Source: Paraburkholderia dilworthii
GTDB lineage: Bacteria > Pseudomonadota > Gammaproteobacteria > Burkholderiales > Burkholderiaceae
Direction of reading: 5' to 3'
Assembly: GCF_000472525.1 (NCBI RefSeq)
Contig: NZ_AWZT01000008.1
Coordinates: 62,210 to 126,209, forward strand
Length of the DNA stretch: 64,000 bases
In this document: positions 49,169 through 59,480 of the stretch, one piece after another
Numbering within the stretch: position 1 is the first letter of the stretch
Layout of the letters: every line of letters starts with the position of its first letter
The notes under the pieces: model-generated
Seen by the model: only the letters and a program-made list of their open reading frames with translations
The model's database searches: none
Told to the model about the DNA's origin: nothing
Program-made: the position numbers and the translations under genes

Positions 49169-49705
49169 TCAGTCGATGGTCAGCGCTTGCGGCGAGGCGA
49201 GTTCGCGCAACTGGAACTTGCCGTCGTCGTTGAAAAGCCAATCTTCGAACAGTTCGACCTGGCCGCGGCCGTTCAACAATTTGCCGGGCGGCAACGGCAG
49301 CGGCGACGCGCGCCGCAAGGTGGCGAGCGCGGTGCTTTCGGCTTCATCGTCGCCGTTCGTGCGATACACCGCCGACTGCACAACGTGTCCATTGCGGTCG
49401 ACCGTGAACGACACGACGACGAGCGAGCGCAACATCGCTTGCGGCTTGCCGCGCAGCACATACGAAGGATTGCGCTCGACGATGCGTTGCGCGACGGCCT
49501 CGCGATACTGATCCAGCGTCGCGCTGTTGATTGCAGCGGGCGGCGTCGCGACGCTCGCACGTGGCGGCGGTGTAAAGGTGCAGCCGGCGACGGCGAGCGC
49601 GAGCAGCGCCATCGATGCGGTGCCGCGAAGAGATAACGACCATGCGCAGCCGCGGCAAGCGCTGCGTTCAGTCAGAGGGCGAAGGAAGCGCGTGCGGGTA
49701 AGCAT
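49169..49705 (-). CDS. TonB C-terminal-domain lipoprotein
   Basis: The 178-residue protein has an N-terminal lipoprotein signal (ASMALLALAVAG-C) after ~30 residues, a Pro-rich stretch (TFTPPPRASVATPP) and a TonB/TolA-type C-terminal domain (YREAVAQRIVERNPSYVLRGK, VVSFTVDRNGHVVQSAVYR, LRRASPLPLPPGKL). TonB-like domains couple energy to outer-membrane receptors, but this one lacks a typical TonB membrane anchor. Start uncertain: ATG at 49703-49705 is used, and a later ATG inside the signal would give a shorter, more standard lipoprotein precursor. Confidence 0.82.
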   Translation of the reverse strand: MLTRTRFLRPLTERSACRGCAWSLSLRGTASMALLALAVAGCTFTPPPRASVATPPAAINSATLDQYREAVAQRIVERNPSYVLRGKPQAMLRSLVVVSFTVDRNGHVVQSAVYRTNGDDEAESTALATLRRASPLPLPPGKLLNGRGQVELFEDWLFNDDGKFQLRELASPQALTID

Positions 49706-49801
49706 GATGAACCACGACAAAGGGCCGAACCTGTTTTGATGGTAGTCAAAAACTGTCGTGTTTCAATCCGAGTTCGCCCTGTATGCGAGCAGGGCGTTAA
49801 A

Positions 49802-49833
49802 GAAAAAGGCGAACTCGCCAACGAGTTCGCCTT
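49802..49833 (-). terminator. Terminator of argH
   Basis: AAGGCGAACTCG (49806-49817) pairs with CGAGTTCGCCTT (49822-49833) around CCAA; on the minus strand it is followed by TTTCTTT. It lies about 60 bases beyond the argH stop. Confidence 0.8.
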
Positions 49834-49893
49834 CGCAATGTGCTCATGCATGAGCGCGCCGATTCCGGCAGCGCGCTGCGAGTTCACGGCGCG

Positions 49894-51300
49894 TTAGTTC
49901 AACGCTTGCCGTGCCGCTTTGACCGCGGCCAGCACCTGCTCCGGTGCCGTGCCGCCCGGATGGTTGCGGCTCGCAACCGAGCCTTCGAGCGTCAGATACG
50001 AGAACACGTCGTCGCCGATCAGATGCGCGACGTTCGGCAACTCGGCACGCATTTCATCGAGCGTGAGGTCCGCGAGATCGCAGCCGCGATCCGCGCAGAT
50101 ACGCACGGCGAGCGCAACCGCTTCATGCGCGTCGCGAAACGGCAGGCCGCGCTTGACGAGATAGTCCGCAAGATCGGTTGCCGTCGAGAAACCCTGCAAG
50201 GCGGCCTCGCGCATGGCTTGCGGCTTCACCGAAATACCGGCGACCATTTCAGCGAAGATGCGCAGCGTATCGGCGACAGTGTCGACGGTGTCGAAGAGCG
50301 GCTCCTTGTCTTCCTGATTGTCCTTGTTGTACGCGAGCGGCTGGCCTTTCATCAGCGTGAGCAGCGCCATCAGATGACCGTTCACGCGGCCGGTCTTGCC
50401 GCGCGCGAGTTCGGGCACGTCCGGGTTCTTCTTCTGCGGCATGATCGACGAACCGGTGCAGAAGCGGTCGGCCAGATCGATGAAGCCGACGCGCGGGCTC
50501 ATCCACAAGACAAGCTCTTCGGAAAAGCGCGACACGTGCGTCATGACGAGTGCCGACGCCGCCGTGAATTCGATCGCGAAGTCGCGGTCGGAGACTGCAT
50601 CGAGCGAGTTCGCGCAGATGCCGTCGAAGCCGAGCGTTTTCGCTACCGCGTGACGGTCGATCGGATAGCTCGTGCCGGCGAGTGCCGCGGCGCCGAGCGG
50701 CAGACGGTTCACACGCTTGCGGCAGTCGATCATGCGCTCGGCGTCGCGCGAAAACATTTCGACGTACGCAAGCAGGTGATGGCCGAACGTGACCGGTTGC
50801 GCGACCTGCAAGTGCGTGAAGCCCGGCATGATGGTCGACGCATTCTTCTCCGCCATGTCGAGGAGCGCCATGCGCAGTTCCTTCAGCAACTCGCCGATGC
50901 GGTCGATCTCGCCGCGCAGCCACAGGCGGATGTCGGTCGCGACCTGGTCGTTACGCGAGCGACCGGTGTGCAGGCGCTTGCCCGCGTCGCCGATCAGCGC
51001 GGTCAGGCGCGCTTCGATGTTCAGGTGAACGTCTTCCAGATCGAGTTGCCACTCGAACTCGCCTCGCTCGATTTCGCCCTTGATCTGCGCCATGCCGCGT
51101 TGGATCGCGGCGAGGTCGTCGGCGGCGATGATCTTTTGCGCCGCCAGCATCGAGGCGTGCGCGAGCGACCCTTCAATGTCGACGAGCGCCAGACGCTTGT
51201 CGAAGAAAACCGACGACGTGTAGCGTTTGACGAGCTCCGACATCGGCTCCGAGAAGCGAGCCGACCAGGCTTCGCCTTTTTTGTGCAATTGGGACGTCAT
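49894..51300 (-). CDS. argH: Argininosuccinate lyase
   Basis: Last step of arginine synthesis: splits argininosuccinate to arginine and fumarate. The 468-residue fumarase-superfamily enzyme contains [40 protein letters not shown] and the signature loop [16 protein letters not shown] with the catalytic Ser. Start at the ATG 51298-51300 ([19 protein letters not shown]). Monocistronic with its own terminator. Confidence 0.98.
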   Translation of the reverse strand: MTSQLHKKGEAWSARFSEPMSELVKRYTSSVFFDKRLALVDIEGSLAHASMLAAQKIIAADDLAAIQRGMAQIKGEIERGEFEWQLDLEDVHLNIEARLTALIGDAGKRLHTGRSRNDQVATDIRLWLRGEIDRIGELLKELRMALLDMAEKNASTIMPGFTHLQVAQPVTFGHHLLAYVEMFSRDAERMIDCRKRVNRLPLGAAALAGTSYPIDRHAVAKTLGFDGICANSLDAVSDRDFAIEFTAASALVMTHVSRFSEELVLWMSPRVGFIDLADRFCTGSSIMPQKKNPDVPELARGKTGRVNGHLMALLTLMKGQPLAYNKDNQEDKEPLFDTVDTVADTLRIFAEMVAGISVKPQAMREAALQGFSTATDLADYLVKRGLPFRDAHEAVALAVRICADRGCDLADLTLDEMRAELPNVAHLIGDDVFSYLTLEGSVASRNHPGGTAPEQVLAAVKAARQALN

Positions 51301-51567
51301 GGTGTTGGGCAGTTAAGCGGCAGTTAGGGAGCGGTTAAGCGCGATTGGATGAGCGGCGGAAGGCTGACCGTGCCGATGCACATGACACAACTGCGAGGGC
51401 GCCGCCGGAACAAACAAAGACCAAGGATTTTAACACTGGCGCAACGCCACGCCGATCACTGAAACGCCCCGTGTAAGCGAGGCCGCGCATGTCGGCTCAC
51501 CGAGGCTCGCACGGCCGTTCAGACAGCAAGCTGGTTATTGGCTGGCATTCGCGGCCTGAAAGACGGC

Positions 51568-52392
51568 TTACTCCCGCACCAGCACCACGAGTTTCAGATC
51601 CTCGCGATGCGCGGGCTTGAACGTGATCTGATCGTAGACGAGGCGCCCGTCGCGCGGATGATTGAATTCGCGCCGCCCGCCTTCACGGCCGCCGACGTCC
51701 TGCGAAGCCCAGAAGCGTGCGAACGCGTCGCTCGCGGCGGTAAGCGAATCGATCAGCGCGCGCGTGGGCGCGTCGTTCAGATGACGGATCGAATCCGCGC
51801 GAAACTCGGCGGCCAGCCGCCGCGCCCGCGTTTCCCAGTCGACGATCAACTCGCGCGCCGCCGGTTCCGTGAACGTGTAGCGCAGCAGATTGCGGTCGTG
51901 CGCGCCGTCGAGCCAGCCGACAAAGAGGCCGGCGGCGCGCTCGTTCCACGCGAGCGCATTCCACTGACGGTCGAGCACATAGGCGGGCGCGTTCACGAGC
52001 TGGACGGTTTCGAGCAGTGTGGCGGGAGCGTCGGCGGCGGCCGGATCGGGCTCGGCCGGATCGCGCTGGGCGGCCAGTTCGAACAGATACGCGCGCTCGG
52101 CGCGCGACAGTTGCAGCGCGACGGCGATGCGCGCGAGCGCATCGGCCGAAGCGGAAACCGGGCGCCCTTGCTCGATCCACGTGTACCAGGTCGGGCTCAC
52201 ACCGCACAACTGCGCGACTTCCTCGCGACGCAAACCCGGCGTGCGGCGGCGCGGACCCGGCGGCAGGCCGATCGCTTGCGGCGACAGCCGTTCGCGATGC
52301 GCGCGGATGAAGTCGCCGAGCGCCCGGGCGGGCGTGGCCTCGAGCGGCGGCGGGTGGTCGGCGGAAGCGGGCGTGCTCGTTCGCGTGGTCAT
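51568..52392 (-). CDS. XRE-family regulator with MmyB-like ligand domain
   Basis: The 274-residue protein has an N-terminal HTH (ALGDFIRAHRERLSPQAIGL, then TPGLRREEVAQLCGVSPTWYTWIEQGR) and a C-terminal PAS-like MmyB ligand-binding domain (PAYVLDRQWNALAWNERAAGLFV). MmyB relatives in actinomycetes bind fatty acids; here the ligand is unknown. It is divergent from the methyltransferase gene with a 174-base gap, so that gene is a candidate target. Confidence 0.92.
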   Translation of the reverse strand: MTTRTSTPASADHPPPLEATPARALGDFIRAHRERLSPQAIGLPPGPRRRTPGLRREEVAQLCGVSPTWYTWIEQGRPVSASADALARIAVALQLSRAERAYLFELAAQRDPAEPDPAAADAPATLLETVQLVNAPAYVLDRQWNALAWNERAAGLFVGWLDGAHDRNLLRYTFTEPAARELIVDWETRARRLAAEFRADSIRHLNDAPTRALIDSLTAASDAFARFWASQDVGGREGGRREFNHPRDGRLVYDQITFKPAHREDLKLVVLVRE

Positions 52393-52566
52393 TCGGTTGC
52401 GGCGCGTGAGGAGGGTGGTTTAGATACCAGAATAATTGCTTAACTTGTACTGGTACATGGCGGGCTCTATTGTAGCGGCGTAGCGGCTCGAACGGCAGGC
52501 CGCGCTGCCGGCGCTACAAACGCGGAACCTCATACCTAGTCTCATGCAGATAACCGGAGCTATCCA

Positions 52567-53319
52567 ATGAAGCATCACGATCAGGTCGCCGACGCCTTCG
52601 GGTCGACCGCCGCCGCCTATTTGACGAGTCCGACCCATGCAACCGGCGCCGATCTGCGGACGCTGGCCGAATCGATCGCCGCGACGCCGGATGCGACGGT
52701 GCTCGACATGGGTTGCGGCGCGGGCCACGCGAGTTTCGCAGTCGCGCCGCACTCGAAAGAGGTGGTCGCGTACGACATCGCCGCGCCGATGCTCGCCACC
52801 GTCGAAGGCGCGGCGAAGGAGCGCGGCCTCGCCAACATTCGCACGCAGCAGGGCGCGGCCGAAAAACTGCCGTTCGACGATCACACATTCGATTGGGTGA
52901 TCAGCCGGATGAGCGCGCATCACTGGCACGACGTGGCTGCGGCGCTTGCCGAAGTGCGGCGTGTGCTGAAGCCGGGCGGCAGGGTGTTGTTTATCGATAT
53001 CGCCGGCATCGACCATCCGTTGCTCGACACGCATATTCAGGCAATCGAGCTGTTGCGCGACGGCTCGCATATCCGCGATTACCGCGCCGACGAATGGATC
53101 GCGTTTTTCGAAGCCGCGGGTTTCAATGCGTCGATTCGCGAGCGCTGGCGTATCGACATCGAGTTCAGTTCGTGGGTGGCGCGCATGCGCACGCCTGAGC
53201 CGCGCATCGTCGCGATTCAGTCGCTGTGGCGCAGTTCGCCGGATGAGGTGCGGCAATATTTCGATGTGAAGGACGACGGCTCTTTCAAGCTCGATGCGTT
53301 GATGATCGAGGCGTGTTGA
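52567..53319 (+). CDS. Class I SAM-dependent methyltransferase
   Basis: A 250-residue UbiE/COQ5-like methyltransferase with motif I VLDMGCGAGHASFAVAPHSK, motif II region NIRTQQGAAEKLPFDDHTFDWVISR and post-II EVRRVLKPGGRVLFIDI. The substrate is unknown; it is probably a small molecule. Divergent from the MmyB-like regulator. The start ATG at 52567 is well placed though the ribosome site is weak (GGAGCTATCCA). Confidence 0.92.
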   Translation: MKHHDQVADAFGSTAAAYLTSPTHATGADLRTLAESIAATPDATVLDMGCGAGHASFAVAPHSKEVVAYDIAAPMLATVEGAAKERGLANIRTQQGAAEKLPFDDHTFDWVISRMSAHHWHDVAAALAEVRRVLKPGGRVLFIDIAGIDHPLLDTHIQAIELLRDGSHIRDYRADEWIAFFEAAGFNASIRERWRIDIEFSSWVARMRTPEPRIVAIQSLWRSSPDEVRQYFDVKDDGSFKLDALMIEAC

Positions 53320-53405
53320 AAAGGCGTATGCGGAACCTGAACTGATTTGCTGGAGCCGGGCTTGCGCTTTCAGGAGCGCGCGGCTCCGCGCTGTGCGGGT
53401 TTTGC

Positions 53406-53873
53406 TTACTGCATCACCCGTGTTGTCGGCGTTACCTGCGGATCGCTGCAAAGGCGTTCACAACCACCTTCACATATCGGAACTAACGTCACGGCAATCT
53501 GATTCAACGCCTTGTTTCCCTTGCTGTCGATGTCCGGGCGTTTGATCGTCCGCGTATTCATCCAGATATTGCTTTCCTTAATTCCCAGTCGGATTAGATA
53601 CGCTCGTAGCGCCGATCCTCTCAGCTTTGCAATCGCGACGGGATCGCGTTCGAGCACATATCCGCCTGTGTATAAGATTCCCCTAATTTCAACGTTTGGC
53701 CATTGGCGAGCGGCTATCACCAATTCCGTAATTCGCACGCGGTCAGAATTGGGAACCTCGGCTGAGTTAAGCGGTAAGCTGTCCTCCATGTTTTCGGACA
53801 CCGTGCAGGCGTTTGCACGACTCGCTGCAATAAGAACGCACAGCACCAGAAACGTCGTCTTGGATGAGGTCAT
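53406..53873 (-). CDS. Exported OmpA-like protein next to the M35 remnant
   Basis: A 155-residue precursor with signal peptide (MTSSKTTFLVLCVLIAASRANA). The mature part follows the OmpA/MotB pattern: a beta strand (DSLPLNSAEVP), helix (DRVRITELVIAARQW), strand (VEIRGILYTGGYV), helix (LRGSALRAYLIRLGIKESN) and strand (NQIAVTLVPICEGGCERLC). The peptidoglycan-contacting Asp/Arg motif (GHTD, NRRVE) is not preserved. Four C-terminal cysteines or so suggest disulfides. It starts 18 bases after the M35-domain stop and may be an immunity or accessory protein of that effector; inferred from position only. Codon use is less GC-biased than the core genes. Confidence 0.7.
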   Translation of the reverse strand: MTSSKTTFLVLCVLIAASRANACTVSENMEDSLPLNSAEVPNSDRVRITELVIAARQWPNVEIRGILYTGGYVLERDPVAIAKLRGSALRAYLIRLGIKESNIWMNTRTIKRPDIDSKGNKALNQIAVTLVPICEGGCERLCSDPQVTPTTRVMQ

Positions 53874-53891
53874 AAGTCATTTCATCTGGTG

Positions 53892-54366
53892 CTATTCCTC
53901 AAAGCCCACGTAACACGTCAGACTGTCGGCATTGCGGATTGCGTGATCCGGATTGGTCTGCGCCCAGAACGACAACCGGATGCTAATGCCGTACATTCCG
54001 TCATTCGAATCAAATACGTCCGTGAAGTGGGTGCACTCGTGAATCAGTGTCAACACCTTGCAGCCCCTCCATAATTGCGCTTCCGGCGACGTGCAGAAAT
54101 GCGGATAGATGGCAATCATGCGCCTCACCGAGTCAGGTTTGCAGACAGAGGCGTCGGTTGAGCCATTGTCTGGAAACACTGTGCATGTTATGTTCGCCGC
54201 GTTGCGGTGCCGATAATCCTGAACCGGCCTTCGCATGTGCCGCACGTTGCTTCGTCGCCGTTAGCGCGAATGGTTTGCCACGGTCCGTCATATGAGTGGC
54301 CGAGCCCCCAACGACAATACCTCCTGTCGTAGTGGGGCTTCCCTGCACGACGAGCGCCTTACGCAT
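53892..54366 (-). pseudogene. PAAR-M35 metallopeptidase effector remnant
   Basis: Three minus-strand pieces belong to one decayed gene. From the ATG at 54364-54366 (ribosome site ACGGAG) the frame encodes a PAAR-type start, MRKALVVQGSPTTTGGIVVG, then THMTDRGKPFAL. A one-base deletion near 54262 shifts the continuation GDEATCGTCEGRFRIIGTA into another frame, which ends at TAA 54188-54190. A third frame down to 53892 encodes the core of an M35/aspzincin metalloprotease: LTLIHECTHFTDVFDSNDGMYG with HEXXH at about 54027-54041 and a downstream Asp, ending ADSLTCYVGFEE. The helical N-terminal part of the peptidase is missing. PAAR domains tip the T6SS spike and carry effectors. Confidence 0.78.
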
Positions 54367-54448
54367 GAACTCCGTCCTGTATAGGTGCATCGGCGACCGG
54401 CAGCCGGCAACGCCGTCCGAGCGTTTCGCGGTACTTTTTCTCTGACAT
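54359..54448 (-). CDS. Short frame before the PAAR start
   Basis: A 29-residue frame (MSEKKYRETLGRRC...) follows a good GAGGAGA ribosome site, and its TAA overlaps the start of the PAAR frame. It could be a coupled small protein or the stub of an upstream gene. No family is recognised. Confidence 0.25.
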   Translation of the reverse strand: MSEKKYRETLGRRCRLPVADAPIQDGVHA

Positions 54449-54736
54449 GGGTTGTCTCCTCAAAAGCTGGAACGCCACAGAGCTTGTGGCCAGATGAGGA
54501 TAATCGGCGAGACCGATTCGTCCTGTAAAAGACTGTCAAGTTTCGCGATCTGTTGACCGTGATCTCATTCCGTTGCCCACGCATATGCGGCTCGAAACAG
54601 ATGGCGGAACGCGTCACCAACGCACCACGAACCGTTCCGCCAAAAACAAAGCCGAACGCGACCAATAGATCCACGCCCGGCTTCATTCCAACTCCACAGG
54701 CAGCGGCGCAGTGCAACGCCTCTGCCGTCCGACTCA
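54449..54736. other. Remnant region between PAAR fragment and ppc
   Basis: About 290 A+T-richer bases. A minus-strand frame contains a hydrophobic stretch (PGVDLLVAFGFVFGGTVRGA), but it has no ribosome site and does not match a family I know. Treated as unassigned accessory DNA. Confidence 0.35.
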
Positions 54737-57700
54737 TCAACCCGTATTCCGCAACCCCGCCGCAATCCCGTTGATGCTCAAATGAATCCCGCGCCGCACG
54801 CGCGCGTTCGTATCGCCCGCACGGTGGCGCTTGAGCAGTTCGACCTGCAGGTGATTCAGCGGATCCAGATACGGAAAGCGGTTCTTGATCGACCGCGCGA
54901 GCAGCGGATTTTCCGCGAGCCGCTCGCTCTTACCGGTGATCTCCGACAACACTTTCGACGTGCGCTCCCATTCCGCGACGATCCGCTCGAACACATGCTT
55001 GCGCAGCTTCTTGTCGGACACGAGCGCCGCGTAGCGCGAGGCCACCGCAAGGTCAGTCTTCGCGAGCACCATGTCCATGTTCGAGAGCAGCGTCGAAAAG
55101 AACGGCCAGCTCTTGTGCATTTTCTTCAGCAACGTGAGACGGCGCCCGCGTTCCGCATCGCTCGGCGCACTGTCGAGATACGCGGCCACCGCGCTGCCAA
55201 AACCATACCAGCCGGTCAGCAACAGACGGCATTGGCCCCACGAGAAGCCCCACGGAATCGCGCGCAGGTCTTCTATCTTGCGTTGCTTCGGATCCTGCAA
55301 TTTGCGCGATGCCGGACGGCTGCCGATGTTCAGCTCGGCGATCTCCGAGATCGGCGTGGACTCGAAAAAATACTCCTTGAAGCCGGGCGTTTCATACACC
55401 AGCGCGCGATACGAGGCCATCGCCGCATCGGACAATTGCTGCATCGTGGCTTCGAACACCGGCAATTCCGCGGGCGCGGTGCCATGCGGCAGCAGCGATG
55501 CTTCGAGCGTCGCGGCCACCACTGTTTCCAGATTGCGCCGGCCGATTTCCGGATTGCCGAACTTGCTCGCGATCACTTCGCCTTGCTCCGTCAAACGGAT
55601 CTGACCGTCGACGGTGCCAGGCGGCTGCGACAGAATCGCCTGATAGGTCGGGCCGCCGCCACGGCCGACGGTGCCGCCGCGTCCGTGGAAAAGGCGCAGC
55701 GTAATGCGGCGTTCGTTAAAGAGCGACACGAGCGCGAGTTCCGCGCGATACAACTCCCAGTTCGACGTGAGGAAGCCGCCGTCCTTGTTGCTGTCCGAAT
55801 AGCCGAGCATCACTTCCTGCTCGTTGCCCTGATGTTCGATGACCGAGTCGACGCCGGGCAGCGCAAGCAGATCGCGCATGATGTGCGGCGCGTTGCGCAA
55901 GTCGGGGATCGTCTCGAAGAGCGGGATCACCATCAGCGCGGCTTTCGCCGGATCGTCGGCGTTGCCGAGCTGCCCTTGCAGGAGGCCCGTTTCCTTTTGC
56001 AGCAACATCACTTCGATCAGATCGCTCACCGTCTCCGTGTGCGAAATGATGTAGTTGCGCACCGCCCGCGCGCCGAATTTTTCGCGCGTGACACGCGCTT
56101 CTTCCAGCACGCCGAGTTCGCTCTTCACGAGATCCGAGTAGTCGGCATACGGCAGACGCAATGGACGCGGCTGCGCGAGTTCCGCGAGCAGCACGTCGAG
56201 CTTCTCGCTTTCGGAGAGCCCTGCGTAGCCGTCATGAACGCCCGCGCGCGTCAGCAGCTCGGCAATCACTGCTTCGTGGATGTCCGAGCTCTGGCGCAAG
56301 TCGATGCTCGCCAGATGAAAGCCGAACACCTCGGCCGCGCGCGCGAGCGGCGCGAGACGCGGCGCGGCGAGCGGCGCGCCATGATGCTCGGCGAGCGAAT
56401 CGATCAGCACGTGCAGATCGCGCACGAATTCGGCGGCGTCGTCGTAGGGCTTCGCGCGAATCGGCGCTGCGCCGCGGCCCGCGCTGCGCAGCGGCACGCT
56501 GCCTTCGCCGAGACGCACGCGCGCGCTTGCCGCGAGCCGCGTGTACATGCCGATCAGCGCGCGCCTGTAGGGCTCGTCTGTACGATGCGGCGAGCGGTCA
56601 GGCGAGATGTCCGCGAGCGCTTTGAGTTCGCTGCTCGCGCCGGCGAGCAGATTGGACACGGACAATTCAGCGCCGAGCTTGTGTACCTGCTCCAGATAGT
56701 GTTCGAAGATCACCTCGGCCTGGCGCGCGATTGCATGTTCGAGCGTTTCGGCCGTGACATTCGGATTGCCGTCGCGGTCACCGCCGATCCAGCTGCCCAT
56801 CTGGAAGAATGGCGGCAGCCGCGCTTCGAGGCCGTGCTCCTTCAGCGCCTCTTCGATATCGGCGTAGAGCGCGGGAATTTCTTCGAGGAACGTGGCGCGG
56901 TAGTACGACAGCGCGTTTTCGATTTCATCGGCGACAGTGAGGCGCGAGTCGCGCAGCATCCGCGTTTGCCACAGCGACGTGACGCGCGCGCGCAGCATCG
57001 TTTCGTTGTTGGCGCGTTCGCGCTCGGTCAACTGCTGATCGCGTTCGGCAAGCAGGCGCGCGACGTCGTGCTCCGCGTCGAGGATGCTCTTGCGCTGCAC
57101 TTCGGTGGGGTGCGCGGTCAGCACCGGCATGATGAGCGCGTCGTTGAAAAACTGCTGCAACACGGGCGTGGCTGCAGAGCCCGCTTCAACGAGCCTTTCG
57201 AGCGCATAGGCGATGGTGCCCGGCTGCGCCGTCGAACCGGCCAGCGCGTGAATCCGGTGACGGCGATTGCGGTGGCGGTCCTCGGCGATATTCGCGAGAT
57301 GCGAGAAGTAACTGAACGCGCGCACCACGCTGACCGTTTGCTCGGGACTCAGCGAGCGCAGTTTTTTGTCGAGCGTCTGCGCGGCCGCATTGTCGTCTTC
57401 ACGGCGAAAACGCACGGCCGTCTGACGGATCGTTTCGACGACGTCGAACACCGCGTCGCCTTCCTGTTCGCGCAGCACGTCGCCGAGCAGCCGCCCCAGA
57501 TAGCGGATGTCCTGGAACAGCGGATGATCCTTGTCGTCGCGCGTGCGGCCGTTGGTTTTCGGCGCGGCGAGGGCGGTGTCCTCGGACACGGCTTGCAGCG
57601 TCGGCGCCTTGTCGTCGGCTTTGCTCTTCGCTTTTGCGTTCGCGTTCGCTTTTGCTTTTGCTTGGGCTTTTGCTTCGGCTTGCGCTTTGGGCTGAGCTTT

Positions 57701-57991
57701 TGCCTTCGCGTCGGCTTTCGCCTTGCTGTTTGCGGAGGCTCGGTCCGGCTCGTCGGCCTTCGAGGTCTTCACGGCTTTTTCCGGTTTGACCGGCGCGGCG
57801 GTTCTATCGGCCTTGATGGCTTTCGCGGCGTTGGCAGCTTTCGCGCTGGTGGTCGCGCGTTTGGTTATACCCGGCTGGGCAGTGCCTGCGCTAGACGATG
57901 CGGAAGCCGCGGACGCCGTGGCGTCGGCAGTGGAAGCGTTGGGCGATGCAGTGTTGCGGCGGGCAGGGCGCGCCGATCCGGAAGACGTCAC
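54737..57991 (-). CDS. ppc: Phosphoenolpyruvate carboxylase with Ala/Lys-rich N-terminal extension
   Basis: Carboxylates PEP to oxaloacetate, topping up the TCA cycle. Catalytic motifs are intact: [12 protein letters not shown] (His about residue 293), [44 protein letters not shown] and the invariant C-terminal RNTG. At 1084 residues it is about 200 longer than E. coli Ppc; most of the excess is an N-terminal ~155-residue segment made of Ala, Lys, Ser, Thr and Gln, with runs such as [20 protein letters not shown], resembling histone-H1-like tails. Catalytic homology resumes at [19 protein letters not shown]. The start ATG at 57989-57991 is assumed; a later start inside the extension is possible. 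Confidence 0.95.
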   Translation of the reverse strand: MTSSGSARPARRNTASPNASTADATASAASASSSAGTAQPGITKRATTSAKAANAAKAIKADRTAAPVKPEKAVKTSKADEPDRASANSKAKADAKAKAQPKAQAEAKAQAKAKANANAKAKSKADDKAPTLQAVSEDTALAAPKTNGRTRDDKDHPLFQDIRYLGRLLGDVLREQEGDAVFDVVETIRQTAVRFRREDDNAAAQTLDKKLRSLSPEQTVSVVRAFSYFSHLANIAEDRHRNRRHRIHALAGSTAQPGTIAYALERLVEAGSAATPVLQQFFNDALIMPVLTAHPTEVQRKSILDAEHDVARLLAERDQQLTERERANNETMLRARVTSLWQTRMLRDSRLTVADEIENALSYYRATFLEEIPALYADIEEALKEHGLEARLPPFFQMGSWIGGDRDGNPNVTAETLEHAIARQAEVIFEHYLEQVHKLGAELSVSNLLAGASSELKALADISPDRSPHRTDEPYRRALIGMYTRLAASARVRLGEGSVPLRSAGRGAAPIRAKPYDDAAEFVRDLHVLIDSLAEHHGAPLAAPRLAPLARAAEVFGFHLASIDLRQSSDIHEAVIAELLTRAGVHDGYAGLSESEKLDVLLAELAQPRPLRLPYADYSDLVKSELGVLEEARVTREKFGARAVRNYIISHTETVSDLIEVMLLQKETGLLQGQLGNADDPAKAALMVIPLFETIPDLRNAPHIMRDLLALPGVDSVIEHQGNEQEVMLGYSDSNKDGGFLTSNWELYRAELALVSLFNERRITLRLFHGRGGTVGRGGGPTYQAILSQPPGTVDGQIRLTEQGEVIASKFGNPEIGRRNLETVVAATLEASLLPHGTAPAELPVFEATMQQLSDAAMASYRALVYETPGFKEYFFESTPISEIAELNIGSRPASRKLQDPKQRKIEDLRAIPWGFSWGQCRLLLTGWYGFGSAVAAYLDSAPSDAERGRRLTLLKKMHKSWPFFSTLLSNMDMVLAKTDLAVASRYAALVSDKKLRKHVFERIVAEWERTSKVLSEITGKSERLAENPLLARSIKNRFPYLDPLNHLQVELLKRHRAGDTNARVRRGIHLSINGIAAGLRNTG

Positions 57992-58406
57992 GATGGGTTT
58001 CCTCAGGGAAGCCAGGGTCTGTTAAGTGATGAACTGCTACTGCGGAACTCGGAACTGCATTCGAACTGCAACGTGAACTGCACTGAAGCGGTATGCACCG
58101 ATGGGGATACGCCGGAGAGGATGGCCGCGCGCCCGCTCTGCATTCGACGCATGTTGCGCCGCATTGCATGATCGCGCATGAAGCGGCGCGGCGCGCGAAC
58201 GACCGTGCGCGACAGGCCGCAATGGGACAGCCGCGCAGCGCGCGAAGCCCGTCTCCTCCATCGATACCGCGTTGGCACGGCGGTCCGCCGCGCCTCGATT
58301 CGAGCCTTGATCCGTAAGGGCGACAGGCGGGCGAACCGGGGGTTGAACGCGGGGGCGCGTGCTAACATTGTTTGTTATTCCATCCCGTCATTCAATCGAC
58401 AAGCTA
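57992..58406. other. Divergent region ppc-hemC
   Basis: These 415 bases hold the promoters of ppc and the hem operon. No additional gene is supported and I could not pick a confident -35/-10 pair. Confidence 0.4.

Positions 58407-59479
<1,073 letters not shown>

Positions 59480-59480
<1 letters not shown>

Noticed and set aside
54288..54740. 150-codon minus-strand frame with a hydrophobic stretch
   Set aside because: No ribosome site, overlaps the PAAR remnant in another frame, and the second half is Arg/Ser/Cys noise.
54782..58171. 1129-codon open frame on the plus strand
   Set aside because: It is the antisense shadow of ppc: Arg/His-rich composition, no family motifs, while the minus strand carries every Ppc catalytic motif.
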